From an uncultured Blautia sp. (lineage in GTDB: Bacteria; Bacillota; Clostridia; Lachnospirales; Lachnospiraceae), in NCBI GenBank assembly GCA_934424575.1, contig CAKRXU010000007.1:1-64000 (forward strand): DNA of 64,000 nucleotides, written 5' to 3'. The notes beneath the pieces were generated by a model that was given only the letters and a program-made list of their open reading frames with translations, was not told the origin of the DNA and searched no databases. This document shows, one piece after another, positions 41,620 to 50,742 of this stretch. Each line of letters starts with the position of its first letter. Positions within the stretch are counted from its first letter, which is position 1. A program made the translations under genes and the position numbers.

Positions 41620-44070
41620 TTATTTCTGATCAAGATAAGTGATAAACACATTTCCTGCATTCTGGAACAGTGCTGTACTGTCATTCATTCCATATGGGCT
41701 CACTTCTCCTGTAGACGGATCGAGTAAATAGGTATTGTACTGATCATATCCAACGATCACAACACTGGTATCTGTGCCTGTTTTTGCAATTACAGCACGC
41801 TGCGCACTGACTTCGTAAAGAATGTTTTCCAGGGAACATCCCGTAAGATCAACAACTTTTGCACTGTCACCCAGACCATTCTGAAGATTCTGAACGTCCC
41901 AGGAACCTGTTCGGATGATCTCAGGAATATCCATAGTATTCAGCGTCAGCTGTGTCTTTACATTTCCTCGCTCCCACACATACTGCTGTGCCCGGTTCAA
42001 AACAACTCCTGTCTGTTTGTCAGCACGCTGAACTGCTTTTGCCGGATCTGTCCAGACACTGTCCAGACCGCCTCTTGCATATACATAATAAACTTCCTCT
42101 GTGGAGCTCTTGTCTACTTCGATGTCTACGATTTTCTCTCCGACACTTCTTACCTTTGCATAAAGGATCAGCGGTTCCTCCGCAGATGGTGATTCTTTAA
42201 ATGTAAGTCGGACCATAACTCCCTGACGGGTTGAACTGGTCTGCTCTACACTGGTCAGGTCTGCTGAAGTCGTACTGTTATTCATGATATTGTCTTTTTT
42301 GACACCTTTGTAGATGTCTCCCGATTTCTGTACAAGAGTAAATTCCATCAGAGTTGCTCCGACAGTCACTCCTGCTACATACAGGCCATCCTGATGATAT
42401 TCTTTTTTGACAGAACCATCAAAACCTTCTATACGAAATGTAGATATTCCATCAATGCTGTAACCACTTGCATTTGGCAGTGTGTCTCCATCCAGAACGA
42501 TTCCATAGATCACATCTTCATTCATAAATCCAAGAAGCTTTAGTTTCTGAGAAGCTTCCGGTGCGATCATACGGCTCTCCATCGTGTCAAAATCAATGAA
42601 TTCAATCTGCCCGGCCTGGTCTCCGCTTTCCAGTTTCCATGCTGCATGTGCATTGGATGTAGAAACGCCAAAATCGTCGCTGTCAATATGTTCTGCCAGA
42701 ACTTTACAGGTGTTTTCATTGATATCTATCTGGTAAATATTCCCTGAGATCATAAGGAACAACTGGTCATTCTGATTCATGTACGACAGAGTACCAAGAT
42801 CCTCTTCCAGAAACTCAAAAGATTCTGTACATGGAATAAATACCTGCTCTTCTATCGCACTCTGGTCATTGTTGTAATGGTAGATCCCAACACCGCTGTA
42901 TCCTTCATGTACTCCCCGGTTCATATATCCGTAGACCATAAAGTCCACATCTCCATTGTTATCCACACTCAGAAGCTTAATGCCATGTTCAACTCTTGCA
43001 TCACGGAAATCACCGTTGTCATTTTTGCGGAACGTAAATACCTCCACAAATTTACCGGTATCCGGTGCATAAGTCCACAGATCTCCATTCTGCGTGAATG
43101 CAGTTACGGTGCCTTCTTCGTTCGTCAGATAATCCACATTTTTATTCCGGACTCCGAGAAGAAGTCCATTGTCACTGATCACACCAAGACTTGGATCAAA
43201 AATTTCCGATGCAGAACGCTCAAAATCCAGCAGGCGGATTCTTGATTCATCATATCGCATTCTGTAGAAATCTGTCACCAGATAATACTCTGTGGTTCCA
43301 TTTTCATTCTGGGCAGATATTTCATACTCTATGGAAATACTTGCTGTTGTTTCATTGATGTCCTTAATGATCGGGATACCTGCCTTCGCCAGCTGTGGAC
43401 TCAGATTTCCCCAGCTGATATCTGCCAGCTGAGAGTTGATGTTCAGACCGGCAAAATTCCTGCTGGAAGCTGTATCTGAAGTCTCCAGATAAGAAGCCAG
43501 ATTGTCTGCCTGTTCTTTATCCAGACTCATCTGCACAAAATCATTTGCAAATCTGGCGTACTGCTCTGTATAAGTAGCTGATCTTGAAACCACTCTTGTA
43601 TAATAGTAAGCATCTCCATGATTTGTCGCAAGCGTGATCTGAAGAGAATATTCCTGATTCATCAAAAGTCCGGAAGAAATCTCAATGTCTGCTCTCAGAT
43701 ATCCATCTGTCCCTGTTTCAAAGCTTTTGATCTTACGGTTCTCCATGACCTTACTTCCATCAGAAGTACGGATCTCGTAAGAAAGATTCTTTACTTTTGT
43801 ATTATATGGATTTACCGCAAGCGTCAACTTTTTTGTCGTATCCAGAGGTGTCACACTGTCTCTGATAAAATCTGTCTCCATTGGCTGCTTATATCCATAC
43901 ATACGGTTTGTCAGCGTGTCTCCAAACTGTACCATTACTTCCGGCAGAGTAGAATCATTCATATCTGAGCGATCATCCGTAGACTCATTGTTCATGAGAA
44001 ATGCAGTTCCGGCCACTCCCAGGATAAACACAACAAGAAGGACCAAAAACCTTTTGAAAAAATCTTTCAT
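41620..44070 (-). CDS. Large extracytoplasmic protein of unknown function
   Basis: An 816-aa protein with a single N-terminal membrane anchor (about residues 7-27, RFLVLLVVFILGVAGTAF). Everything after it should be outside the membrane. A Thr/Asp/Asn-rich beta-domain (about 45-290) is followed by propeller-like repeats (GLLLGVRNKNVDYL, DLWTYAPDTGKFVEVF, DQLFLMISGNIYQID). I do not recognise a named family. It overlaps the methyltransferase stop by four bases (ATGA) and is 54 bp from galT. The context (surface protein, methyltransferase, galT) gives no clear function. Confidence 0.75.
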   Translation of the reverse strand: MKDFFKRFLVLLVVFILGVAGTAFLMNNESTDDRSDMNDSTLPEVMVQFGDTLTNRMYGYKQPMETDFIRDSVTPLDTTKKLTLAVNPYNTKVKNLSYEIRTSDGSKVMENRKIKSFETGTDGYLRADIEISSGLLMNQEYSLQITLATNHGDAYYYTRVVSRSATYTEQYARFANDFVQMSLDKEQADNLASYLETSDTASSRNFAGLNINSQLADISWGNLSPQLAKAGIPIIKDINETTASISIEYEISAQNENGTTEYYLVTDFYRMRYDESRIRLLDFERSASEIFDPSLGVISDNGLLLGVRNKNVDYLTNEEGTVTAFTQNGDLWTYAPDTGKFVEVFTFRKNDNGDFRDARVEHGIKLLSVDNNGDVDFMVYGYMNRGVHEGYSGVGIYHYNNDQSAIEEQVFIPCTESFEFLEEDLGTLSYMNQNDQLFLMISGNIYQIDINENTCKVLAEHIDSDDFGVSTSNAHAAWKLESGDQAGQIEFIDFDTMESRMIAPEASQKLKLLGFMNEDVIYGIVLDGDTLPNASGYSIDGISTFRIEGFDGSVKKEYHQDGLYVAGVTVGATLMEFTLVQKSGDIYKGVKKDNIMNNSTTSADLTSVEQTSSTRQGVMVRLTFKESPSAEEPLILYAKVRSVGEKIVDIEVDKSSTEEVYYVYARGGLDSVWTDPAKAVQRADKQTGVVLNRAQQYVWERGNVKTQLTLNTMDIPEIIRTGSWDVQNLQNGLGDSAKVVDLTGCSLENILYEVSAQRAVIAKTGTDTSVVIVGYDQYNTYLLDPSTGEVSPYGMNDSTALFQNAGNVFITYLDQK

Positions 44071-45248
44071 GGTTTTTGTACTCCCTTCTCCTTATTCAAT
44101 CCCTGCGGATAAAGCAGTTTTTCCAGAGTCAGATCTGCATGAAGTGCTTCTGTCATTCTCTCCAGCTCTTCTGTAGACTGTTTTTTGCCGGTTTTAACTG
44201 CTCGTATCAGAAGATTCTTAGGTGTATGTTCCATATCGATAAATTCAAGAATCTGTGTACGATATCCCTTTGATTCGAGAAGTTCCGCACGGATTCCATC
44301 TGTCAGAAGTGCAGACATTCTTTCTTTGAGGATTCCGTATTTCAAAACCGGTTTCAGAAGTTCGTTCTGAATCCTGTCATTCAGCTCATGCTGGCAGCAC
44401 GGTACAGAAAGGATAACTTCTGCACCCCACTCAACTGCCTTGGCAAGTGCATAGTCTGTCGCCTTGTCACAGGCATGAAGTGTCACTACCATGTCCACTT
44501 TCGTAACGCCATCATAATCTGCGATGTCGCCTTGCAGAAAATGCAGTTTTTCATAACCGTATTTCTGCGCGAGTCCACTGCACTTCTTAATTACATCTGT
44601 CTTAAGATCCAGGCCGATGATATTTACATCATAGCCCTTGAGTTCTCTCAGATAATAATACATGGCAAATGTAAGATAGGACTTACCACAGCCAAAATCC
44701 AGAATCGTGATCTCCCGTTCCCTGGAAAGTGCCGGAAGGATATCCTCTATAAATTCCAGGAAGCGGTTGATCTGTTTAAATTTGTCATAAGAATGCTGGT
44801 GGACTTTACCCTGCATGTTCATCACGCCGAGATCCACCAGAAACGGGACTGGCGTCCCTTCTTTGAGAATGTACTGCTTTACTCTGTTGTGCGCCATGAT
44901 CTTTACCGGATCCAGTGCCGGATGCTGCTTTACTTTCATGGTCTGCTTGCCCTTCTTGCTGACAAGAACGGATGCGTCTTTGCGCTGTCCCTGTATCTGA
45001 AGCTGGGAAAAACCGTTTTTGAGGCAGTCTGTGATGTAAGTGATCACTTCCTCATGTGTATAGTTCTTATGGATTGCTTTCTGACCAACGGTAGCAGTTG
45101 CCTGATAACAGACAGTTCCTTTGATCTCCACAGGACGTATACGCACTTTGGACGGTACATCGGCATCTTTGCTTCGCTGTCCGCTCAAGACCGCCAGCAT
45201 CATTTCCGGATCAAACTGTTCCTCCAAAAATTCCTGTAATGTTTTCAT
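44067..45248 (-). CDS. SAM-dependent methyltransferase, METTL25/GSTCD-like
   Basis: A 393-aa protein. The N-terminal 130 residues include a motif with QLQIQGQRKDAS. A Rossmann methyltransferase domain follows: ILDFGCGKSYLTFAMYYYL (SAM loop), VNIIGLDLKTD, KLHFLQGDIADY, VVTLHACDKATDYAL. SVPCCQHEL is the PCC-type active-site stretch shared with METTL25/GSTCD relatives, most likely RNA methyltransferases. The substrate is unknown. It lies in a leftward group from the 123-aa protein to galT. Confidence 0.82.
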   Translation of the reverse strand: MKTLQEFLEEQFDPEMMLAVLSGQRSKDADVPSKVRIRPVEIKGTVCYQATATVGQKAIHKNYTHEEVITYITDCLKNGFSQLQIQGQRKDASVLVSKKGKQTMKVKQHPALDPVKIMAHNRVKQYILKEGTPVPFLVDLGVMNMQGKVHQHSYDKFKQINRFLEFIEDILPALSREREITILDFGCGKSYLTFAMYYYLRELKGYDVNIIGLDLKTDVIKKCSGLAQKYGYEKLHFLQGDIADYDGVTKVDMVVTLHACDKATDYALAKAVEWGAEVILSVPCCQHELNDRIQNELLKPVLKYGILKERMSALLTDGIRAELLESKGYRTQILEFIDMEHTPKNLLIRAVKTGKKQSTEELERMTEALHADLTLEKLLYPQGLNKEKGVQKP

Positions 45249-45271
45249 ATTTTACTGTAAATTCTTTCTAT

Positions 45272-45643
45272 CTATATAAATAAACTAAATCCTCTGCGTC
45301 TTCTGCATCGTCTGCGGGAGATTTCCTGACAGAGAAGGACCTGAACAAGATCATCCAGCAGGCTGTTCGGGACACCCTGGGCTGCCGTCTCACCTTCTAC
45401 CTGTGCACGGATCTGCCTGCACAGCTGATGCAGCATAAATTTATCCGGATATTCGTCATAGAGTCTGCTTCCCTCATAATCCAGAAGCTGGCATTCTTCT
45501 TCTACTTTTTCCTGAATCCTGCCTGCTGCCTCGGGATAATAAGATTTCATCAACGCAAACTCCTGCTCCTGTATCCTTTCCCCGTCATAAAGAGCGGGAT
45601 TGGCATACGCTACATAGAATGGAAAAAATCTGTCGTAGTACAT
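45272..45643 (-). CDS. Hypothetical 123-aa protein
   Basis: A small protein starting MYYDRFFPFYVAYANP, helical in the middle (RIQEKVEEECQLLDYEGS, FMLHQLCRQIRAQVEG) and ending in an Arg-rich patch ISRRRCRRRRGF. No known motif. The Arg-rich tail may bind nucleic acid or membrane. It sits between mtnN (85 bp upstream) and the methyltransferase (23 bp downstream) in the same direction, so it probably shares their transcript. An AGGAGA-like site precedes the ATG. I do not recognise the family. Confidence 0.7.
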   Translation of the reverse strand: MYYDRFFPFYVAYANPALYDGERIQEQEFALMKSYYPEAAGRIQEKVEEECQLLDYEGSRLYDEYPDKFMLHQLCRQIRAQVEGETAAQGVPNSLLDDLVQVLLCQEISRRRCRRRRGFSLFI

Positions 45644-45728
45644 AAGTTTCTCCTGTTTTTCCCACTATCTATAATAGTCTATGCACTTAGGTCTGTAGTG
45701 TGCGTTTTCAGCCAGAAATCAGGCGAAA

Positions 45729-46433
45729 TCAACCCTGAATCTGATTCAGGATACGAAGTGTCATTTTGACGCAATGCTCTACTGCCATTGCCTCAAAAGT
45801 CGGGTAGTCTACCTCTGCGCTTCCGTCTGCTTTGTCAGAGATCGCGCGGACTACGAGGAAAGGAACGTTGTTGAGGTAAGCAGCCTGTGCGATCGCTGCG
45901 CCCTCCATCTCTACTGCATAAGCATCAAACTGTTTCACGATCTCGTCCTTGACTCCCTGATCTGCCACGAACTGATCTCCGGATGCGATACGTCCCTCAA
46001 AAACCTCGATATCCGGGTTCACATCTCTGCATGCCTGTACGGCAAGTTTACGCAGAGCCTCATCACTCTTGAAGGAAAAAGTCTCCATCTGCGGGATCTG
46101 TCCCACCGGATAGCCAAATGCAACTGCGTTCATATCGTGATGTACAAGGTCTGTGGAGATCACAAGGTCTCCGATGTTGATCTCTGCATTCAGGCTTCCT
46201 GCGATACCTGTGTTGATCACAACTTCTGCGTCAAATTCATCGATCAGGATCTGAGTGCAGACTGCTGCATTTACTTTGCCGATTCCGGAGCGGACTACGA
46301 CTACGTTCTTACCCTCAAGGATTCCTGCATAAAATTCCATGGATGCCTTGTGTGTGATCTCTACGTCCTGCATGCGTGCTTTGAGTTTTTCTACTTCTAC
46401 TTCCATTGCGCCGATGATACCAATACGTCTCAT
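45729..46433 (-). CDS. mtnN: 5'-methylthioadenosine/S-adenosylhomocysteine nucleosidase
   Basis: A 234-aa protein from ATG 46433 (GGAGA 9 bases ahead; the ATG three codons earlier touches the ribosome site). RIGIIGAMEVEVEKLKA opens with the catalytic Glu region. VINTGIAGSLN, VEMEGAAIAQAA and VVRAISDKADGSA, with the catalytic Asp, complete the family signature. It cleaves methylthioadenosine and S-adenosylhomocysteine, recycling SAM by-products. The nearby methyltransferase gene is a suggestive neighbour. Confidence 0.96.
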   Translation of the reverse strand: MRRIGIIGAMEVEVEKLKARMQDVEITHKASMEFYAGILEGKNVVVVRSGIGKVNAAVCTQILIDEFDAEVVINTGIAGSLNAEINIGDLVISTDLVHHDMNAVAFGYPVGQIPQMETFSFKSDEALRKLAVQACRDVNPDIEVFEGRIASGDQFVADQGVKDEIVKQFDAYAVEMEGAAIAQAAYLNNVPFLVVRAISDKADGSAEVDYPTFEAMAVEHCVKMTLRILNQIQG

Positions 46434-46699
46434 AATGTTCATTCTCCTATGTGTGTATGTTTTATCTGTAAAAAAATTTCTTTGTAATATGATTGATAAA
46501 CCAGTGACCGCCGGTTTTTTACGGCATTTTTTATTATATCACTGGCTGTTCTGCCTCCAGTAAACGTTTTGTTACGGTATTACTGTTTTTCCATTATAAC
46601 AAAACTTCAGATTATATGGAAACTTTTTTTGCTTTCTGTTATAATAATAGTCCGGCAGGGGGTACTGTCGTAAATGTTAAATTCAAAGGAGGATTTATT

Positions 46700-46948
46700 A
46701 TGGTATACAAGACATCTGGCGTCTGTTCCAGCGCCATTTCATTTGATATTGACGATTCAGGGAAGGTTCACGACGTGAAATTCCAGGGCGGCTGCTCCGG
46801 AAACACACAGGGTGTTGCCAAGCTCATCGAGGGAATGGATGCCAAAGAAGCGATCAGCAGACTGGAGGGAATCCGTTGTGGTTTCAGACCGACTTCCTGC
46901 CCGGATCAGCTTTCCAAAGCATTAAAACAGGCATTAGGAGAGGCGTAA
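46700..46948 (+). CDS. TSCPD domain protein (TIGR03905 type)
   Basis: An 82-aa protein with MVYKTSGVCSSAISFDID, FQGGCSGNTQGVAKLIEGM, and IRCGFRPTSCPDQL. The last is the TSCPD motif also seen at the C-terminus of some ribonucleotide reductases. Four conserved Cys could hold a metal. Stand-alone members are common in Firmicutes and have no known function. AAAGGAGG precedes the ATG. It is monocistronic and convergent with the MBL-fold gene; a GC hairpin follows. Confidence 0.9.
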   Translation: MVYKTSGVCSSAISFDIDDSGKVHDVKFQGGCSGNTQGVAKLIEGMDAKEAISRLEGIRCGFRPTSCPDQLSKALKQALGEA

Positions 46949-46975
46949 AACCCTCTCCCTTTTGCATTGTATATC

Positions 46976-47000
46976 GCGGAGGTGCCAGTGACACCTCCGC
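46976..47000 (+). terminator. Terminator of the TSCPD gene
   Basis: GCGGAGGTG (46976-46984) and CACCTCCGC (46992-47000) are perfectly complementary, followed by TGATTTTGCTT. Confidence 0.8.
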
Positions 47001-47035
47001 TGATTTTGCTTATAAGTATAAAGTTGTTCTGTGTA

Positions 47036-48652
47036 TCAGATATCATCTCTGTCCCATTTATCACACAGCGACTGGATATCTCTCGCAAAGCGGTCGAGGT
47101 CTTTATTCGGAATGCCCTCGCTCTTGCGGATAACGGACATAAGACGCTGTCCCATGGCAACCAGTTTCTGGAATGCTCTTGCGGCTTTGCTTGCCTTCGG
47201 GGAAGCGGAAGCCTTGGTGATGCGGATGCCCTGTGCCTCATAAATACAGCTGTTTGCCTTGAGGTCGTAGATCGTACCGCTGAACGGAGCCATGGAATCC
47301 AGTCCCATCTCATCATGCAGACGGCGGGCAAAAATCTCTGTCACTTCGTCATCACCATGTGTTACAAATACTTTCTTCGGCTTATCGCCAAAGGCTTTGA
47401 TCCAGTCTATCAGGCCGTTGACATCGGCATGACCGCTGATTCCCGGCATCTGACGGATCTCTGCACCTACATGGACAGTCTCACCAAAAAGCTTCACGTC
47501 CTCAGCACCCTCAATCAATGCTCTTCCCAGCGTTCCGATCGCCTGATATCCTACAAAAAGTATCGTATTTCTTGAATCCCATAAGTTATGTTTCAGGTGA
47601 TGCTTAATTCGTCCTGCGTCACACATACCACTTGCAGAAATGATCACCTTGCAGTCCTCATCATAGTTGATGGCTCTGGAGTCATCACTTGTGATGGATG
47701 TACGGAGTCCCGGGAACATCAGCGGGTTGATTCCCTTCTGGACCAGTGCGATCGCTTCCTCGTCAAAGCAGTCATACTGATGTTCATTAAAGATCGTTGT
47801 CGCCTCATTTGCCAGCGGGCTGTCGACATAGACCTTGAAGTTGCCATGTCCTGTGACACGGTTTTCTTCTTTGATCTGCCGGATAAAGTACAGCATTTCC
47901 TGTGTACGGCCGACTGCAAAAGACGGGATGATAACACTTCCACCTCTGTCAAACGTATGCTGGATCACTTCTGAAAGGATAGCAACATAGTCCGGACGTT
48001 CACCGTGACTTCTGTCACCGTAGGTGGATTCCATGACAACATAATCTGCATCGTGGAGGTAAGTCGGATCCTTGATCAGCGGCTGATGAAGGTTTCCGAT
48101 ATCTCCTGAGAAGACGATCTTCTCTTCCTCTCCGTCCTCCTGAATGGTCAGCTCAATGCTGGCTGATCCAAGAAGGTGTCCTGCGTCTACAAAACGAACG
48201 GAAATCCCTGGTGCCGGGGTGATTGTTTTTTCGTAGGGGCATGGTACAAAATTCTGTATTACACCCATGGCATCTTCCATCGTGTAGGCAGGTACAAATT
48301 CCGGTTTACCCTGACGGCGTCCCTTACGGTTACGCCATTCTGCCTCAAACATCTGAATATGCGCGCTGTCACGGAGCATGATATCGCAGAGGTGACAGGT
48401 TGCCTGGGTCGCATAGATCGGACCCAAAAAGCCTTTCGCATAAATAGCAGGCAGGTTTCCGGAATGATCCATATGCGCATGTGTCAAAAGAACGAAATCC
48501 AGGTCACCCGGATTAACGGGGATCTCCTGATTCTGATAATAATCCGGTCCCTGTTCCATACCGCAGTCTACCAGAAACTTCTTACCTGCTGCTTCCAGAT
48601 AATAACAACTACCAGTTACTTCGTGCGTCGCCCCAATAAAGGTAATCTTCAT
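47036..48652 (-). CDS. MBL-fold, beta-CASP RNA-processing-like hydrolase
   Basis: A 538-aa protein from ATG 48652 (AAGGGGG ahead; the ATG eight codons upstream overlaps that site). LLTHAHMDHSGNLP is the zinc HxHxDH motif, with VESTYGDRSHG and VFSGDIGN. The beta-CASP insert runs about 200-390 (SVIIPSFAVGRTQEM, VIISASGMCDAGRIKHHL), and VFVTHGDDEV is near the end. This is the CPSF/YSH1-like family that includes RNA endonucleases distinct from RNase J. The C-terminal 75 residues (KASKAARAFQKLV onward) are an extra basic-helical tail of unknown use. Confidence 0.88.
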   Translation of the reverse strand: MKITFIGATHEVTGSCYYLEAAGKKFLVDCGMEQGPDYYQNQEIPVNPGDLDFVLLTHAHMDHSGNLPAIYAKGFLGPIYATQATCHLCDIMLRDSAHIQMFEAEWRNRKGRRQGKPEFVPAYTMEDAMGVIQNFVPCPYEKTITPAPGISVRFVDAGHLLGSASIELTIQEDGEEEKIVFSGDIGNLHQPLIKDPTYLHDADYVVMESTYGDRSHGERPDYVAILSEVIQHTFDRGGSVIIPSFAVGRTQEMLYFIRQIKEENRVTGHGNFKVYVDSPLANEATTIFNEHQYDCFDEEAIALVQKGINPLMFPGLRTSITSDDSRAINYDEDCKVIISASGMCDAGRIKHHLKHNLWDSRNTILFVGYQAIGTLGRALIEGAEDVKLFGETVHVGAEIRQMPGISGHADVNGLIDWIKAFGDKPKKVFVTHGDDEVTEIFARRLHDEMGLDSMAPFSGTIYDLKANSCIYEAQGIRITKASASPKASKAARAFQKLVAMGQRLMSVIRKSEGIPNKDLDRFARDIQSLCDKWDRDDI

Positions 48653-48676
48653 GTGCGAACCCCCTTTTTCTGACAA

Positions 48677-49016
48677 TTATTCCAATACATTCTAGTTGTA
48701 ATTATTATACACGATATAGCAAGTTTTTAACAGTCTTTACACACAAAAACGGGATGAAATTTTTATAAATTCCACCCCGCTTCTGCGTATGTTGTTTTGT
48801 ATGTATGTTGTTTGTATGTTGTTTTTCTCGAATCGGATATTCTCCGTGTATTCGATTATCGCCTGCAAGCACTTCGCTCCAGCTGGAAGGTAATGGATGT
48901 TTACGTTATTTTTATATTTGTTGCTTCATCCACCCTGGCAGCACCCGCGCTTCGCTATTCAGTTGTAATTTTGTTGATTATAATATTTTTCTTTTTCCTG
49001 GTGGTCGGTAGAAAGA
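48677..49016. other. Intergenic stretch with a terminator and short TATGTTGTTT repeats
   Basis: A minus-strand terminator lies at 48744-48779: GGGGTGGAATTT pairs imperfectly with AATTTCATCCC, then GTTTTT. At 48788-48828 the motif TATGTTGTTT recurs three to four times. No ORF in it has a ribosome site with plausible composition; it may hold the relics of a lost gene. Confidence 0.5.
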
Positions 49017-49541
49017 TTATTTTACCATGATACCCTGGGTCAGAGTAGAGGTTGATTCTTTCAGGCCTCCATTGCTTGCTGCGTGATAGCCGCGGACACG
49101 GTAGTAGGTACCGCTTGGGACGGCAACGTCGATTTCACGATCCAGATATGACACATTATTTCCAGTAAATTCCCACAACTTATAAGTTCCATAGCTTCCA
49201 TTTACTTTTCTTTCCAAAAAAAGAGATAAGTATACTTTACTACATACTTTATGGCATTGTGATAATCCATAAATAGCTATTTCATTACTGGCTATACGCT
49301 TAATTTTTACTGTTCCCAGACTTAAATTCGTACTGCGAAGAAAACTATAATTTGTATCCTCTGAAAAATCTTCTGTTGTTTCTTCATCGGTAATTTCATC
49401 ATTACTCGTCTCTTCACTTAAGATTACATCCATAAGATTATCAGAAGATGCCGCAAACGTCACCTGAGAACTTTCTGTAAATAATATTCCTGCTGCCAAT
49501 CCTGCCATTAGCATTTTTTTCCACTTTCTTACAATTTTCAC
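49017..49541 (-). CDS. Small secreted protein, DUF6147-like
   Basis: A 174-aa protein if started at GTG 49541, which lies within the AAAGGGAGTG site; ATG 49514 is the alternative. The N-terminus RKWKKMLMAGLAAGILF plus TFAAS is a clear signal peptide. After an acidic linker (EETSNDEITDEETTEDF) comes a compact beta-domain (SLGTVKIKRIASNEIAIYG, CHKVCSKVYLSLFLE, and VPSGTYYRVRGYHAAS) with two Cys. This resembles DUF6147 proteins of Clostridia. It lies right behind a membrane-anchored gene in the same direction; they likely work together outside the cell. Function unknown. Confidence 0.7.
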   Translation of the reverse strand: MKIVRKWKKMLMAGLAAGILFTESSQVTFAASSDNLMDVILSEETSNDEITDEETTEDFSEDTNYSFLRSTNLSLGTVKIKRIASNEIAIYGLSQCHKVCSKVYLSLFLERKVNGSYGTYKLWEFTGNNVSYLDREIDVAVPSGTYYRVRGYHAASNGGLKESTSTLTQGIMVK

Positions 49542-49602
49542 TCCCTTTCTCTCGTAAACAACCCTTACACTATTAATACGGGAGAAAAAAGTAAAAATCA
49601 CG

Positions 49603-50640
49603 CTAAATTTTCATATATTCTATTATTTTTTTAATTTCTTGTAATTCAATCTTTCCATACAGTACATATACTACGCCATCTTTATTCCAGTCAGCTGAAT
49701 AACTTTCCATTCCATCTTCATCATAGACTTGTTTTATTTCAACATCTATTCCATCATTATTTAATATAATAGGTGTTTGTTCATCTCCACATACACTTTT
49801 TGTTCTACTTGATGTATCATCATTCTGCTTATCTATAAGTAATATAATGTGATTAGTTTTATACTCATATTCCATTCTAACTAATGATGTCAACTCTTTT
49901 ATATCGTAATTTAAAAATTCCATTCCATATGGTCTATAATAAAAAATCGGTACTTCTACCCCCAATTTTTCTTCTATATCCGCAATCGCTTTCTCCTCAT
50001 CAGCGTTAGCATCCTCATTACTCTCATCATTATAAACCACTATCTTAGAGTCATCCCCACTCCAAATCCGCACGCTATTCACCAGATAGTTCCGATTCGC
50101 CTCGCTGGTCATGCTTGCCGCAAACACGCAGGCCACAGCAACAACAGACATTCCAACAACTTTACCCAGGCGATGCAGTCTGTAGTTAGTATCTCTGTCA
50201 TGACTGTACTTCTTTCCTCTGCGCTCCCGCGCATCCTCCATGGGGATTACCCGATTCATCCTATTTTCTACATTCTTTGCATTTTCATAACTTCCAGGAT
50301 TTTTCTCTTTCTTCCGTGCAATTTCCCGCACCAGTCTCTCATCCGGTACAAGTTCCCGGGAAAATTCTTCTGAAAACTCTGCATGCTTTCTCTCATTCTG
50401 CAGTTTCTTATAACGCTGCAGCAGATCCTGATACGATGCATGCAGTTCTTCCTTCGTTGACACCCGGTCCTCAACACTTTCATCGGCAAAAAGTGCCTCA
50501 TCTATCTGTTTTTCTCTCTCAATAAAATCCTGATCCAGAACCTTCTCAAAAATATCGCCCTCTGTTTCATCCTGCATTCTCAGATTTTCTTCTAATGAAT
50601 TTTTCTGTTTTCTTTGGTTCTTCTCAAACTCTCTTCTCAT
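49603..50640 (-). CDS. Single-pass membrane protein with DUF4367-like domain
   Basis: A 345-aa protein from ATG 50640 (GGCAGGAGAA ahead, preferred to the ATG 21 codons upstream). A long charged cytoplasmic N-terminus (about 1-158) is followed by one membrane helix (161-177). An extracytoplasmic domain has FYYRPYGMEFLNYDIKEL, HIILLIDKQNDD and VEIKQVYDEDGMES. This looks like the DUF4367 domain often carried by anti-sigma-like proteins. A sigma factor gene lies 1.2 kb away but on the far side of murG, so a link is only a guess. The DUF6147-like secreted protein follows immediately. Confidence 0.7.
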   Translation of the reverse strand: MRREFEKNQRKQKNSLEENLRMQDETEGDIFEKVLDQDFIEREKQIDEALFADESVEDRVSTKEELHASYQDLLQRYKKLQNERKHAEFSEEFSRELVPDERLVREIARKKEKNPGSYENAKNVENRMNRVIPMEDARERRGKKYSHDRDTNYRLHRLGKVVGMSVVAVACVFAASMTSEANRNYLVNSVRIWSGDDSKIVVYNDESNEDANADEEKAIADIEEKLGVEVPIFYYRPYGMEFLNYDIKELTSLVRMEYEYKTNHIILLIDKQNDDTSSRTKSVCGDEQTPIILNNDGIDVEIKQVYDEDGMESYSADWNKDGVVYVLYGKIELQEIKKIIEYMKI

Positions 50641-50742
50641 AAAACGTTCTCCTGCCAATGGTATCCTGCATCTTTCCTTGACAATTCGGTTCTTGTAGTT
50701 CATAGTTATGGTAATAAAAAAGATTTTTCAGGAGGAATTTCC

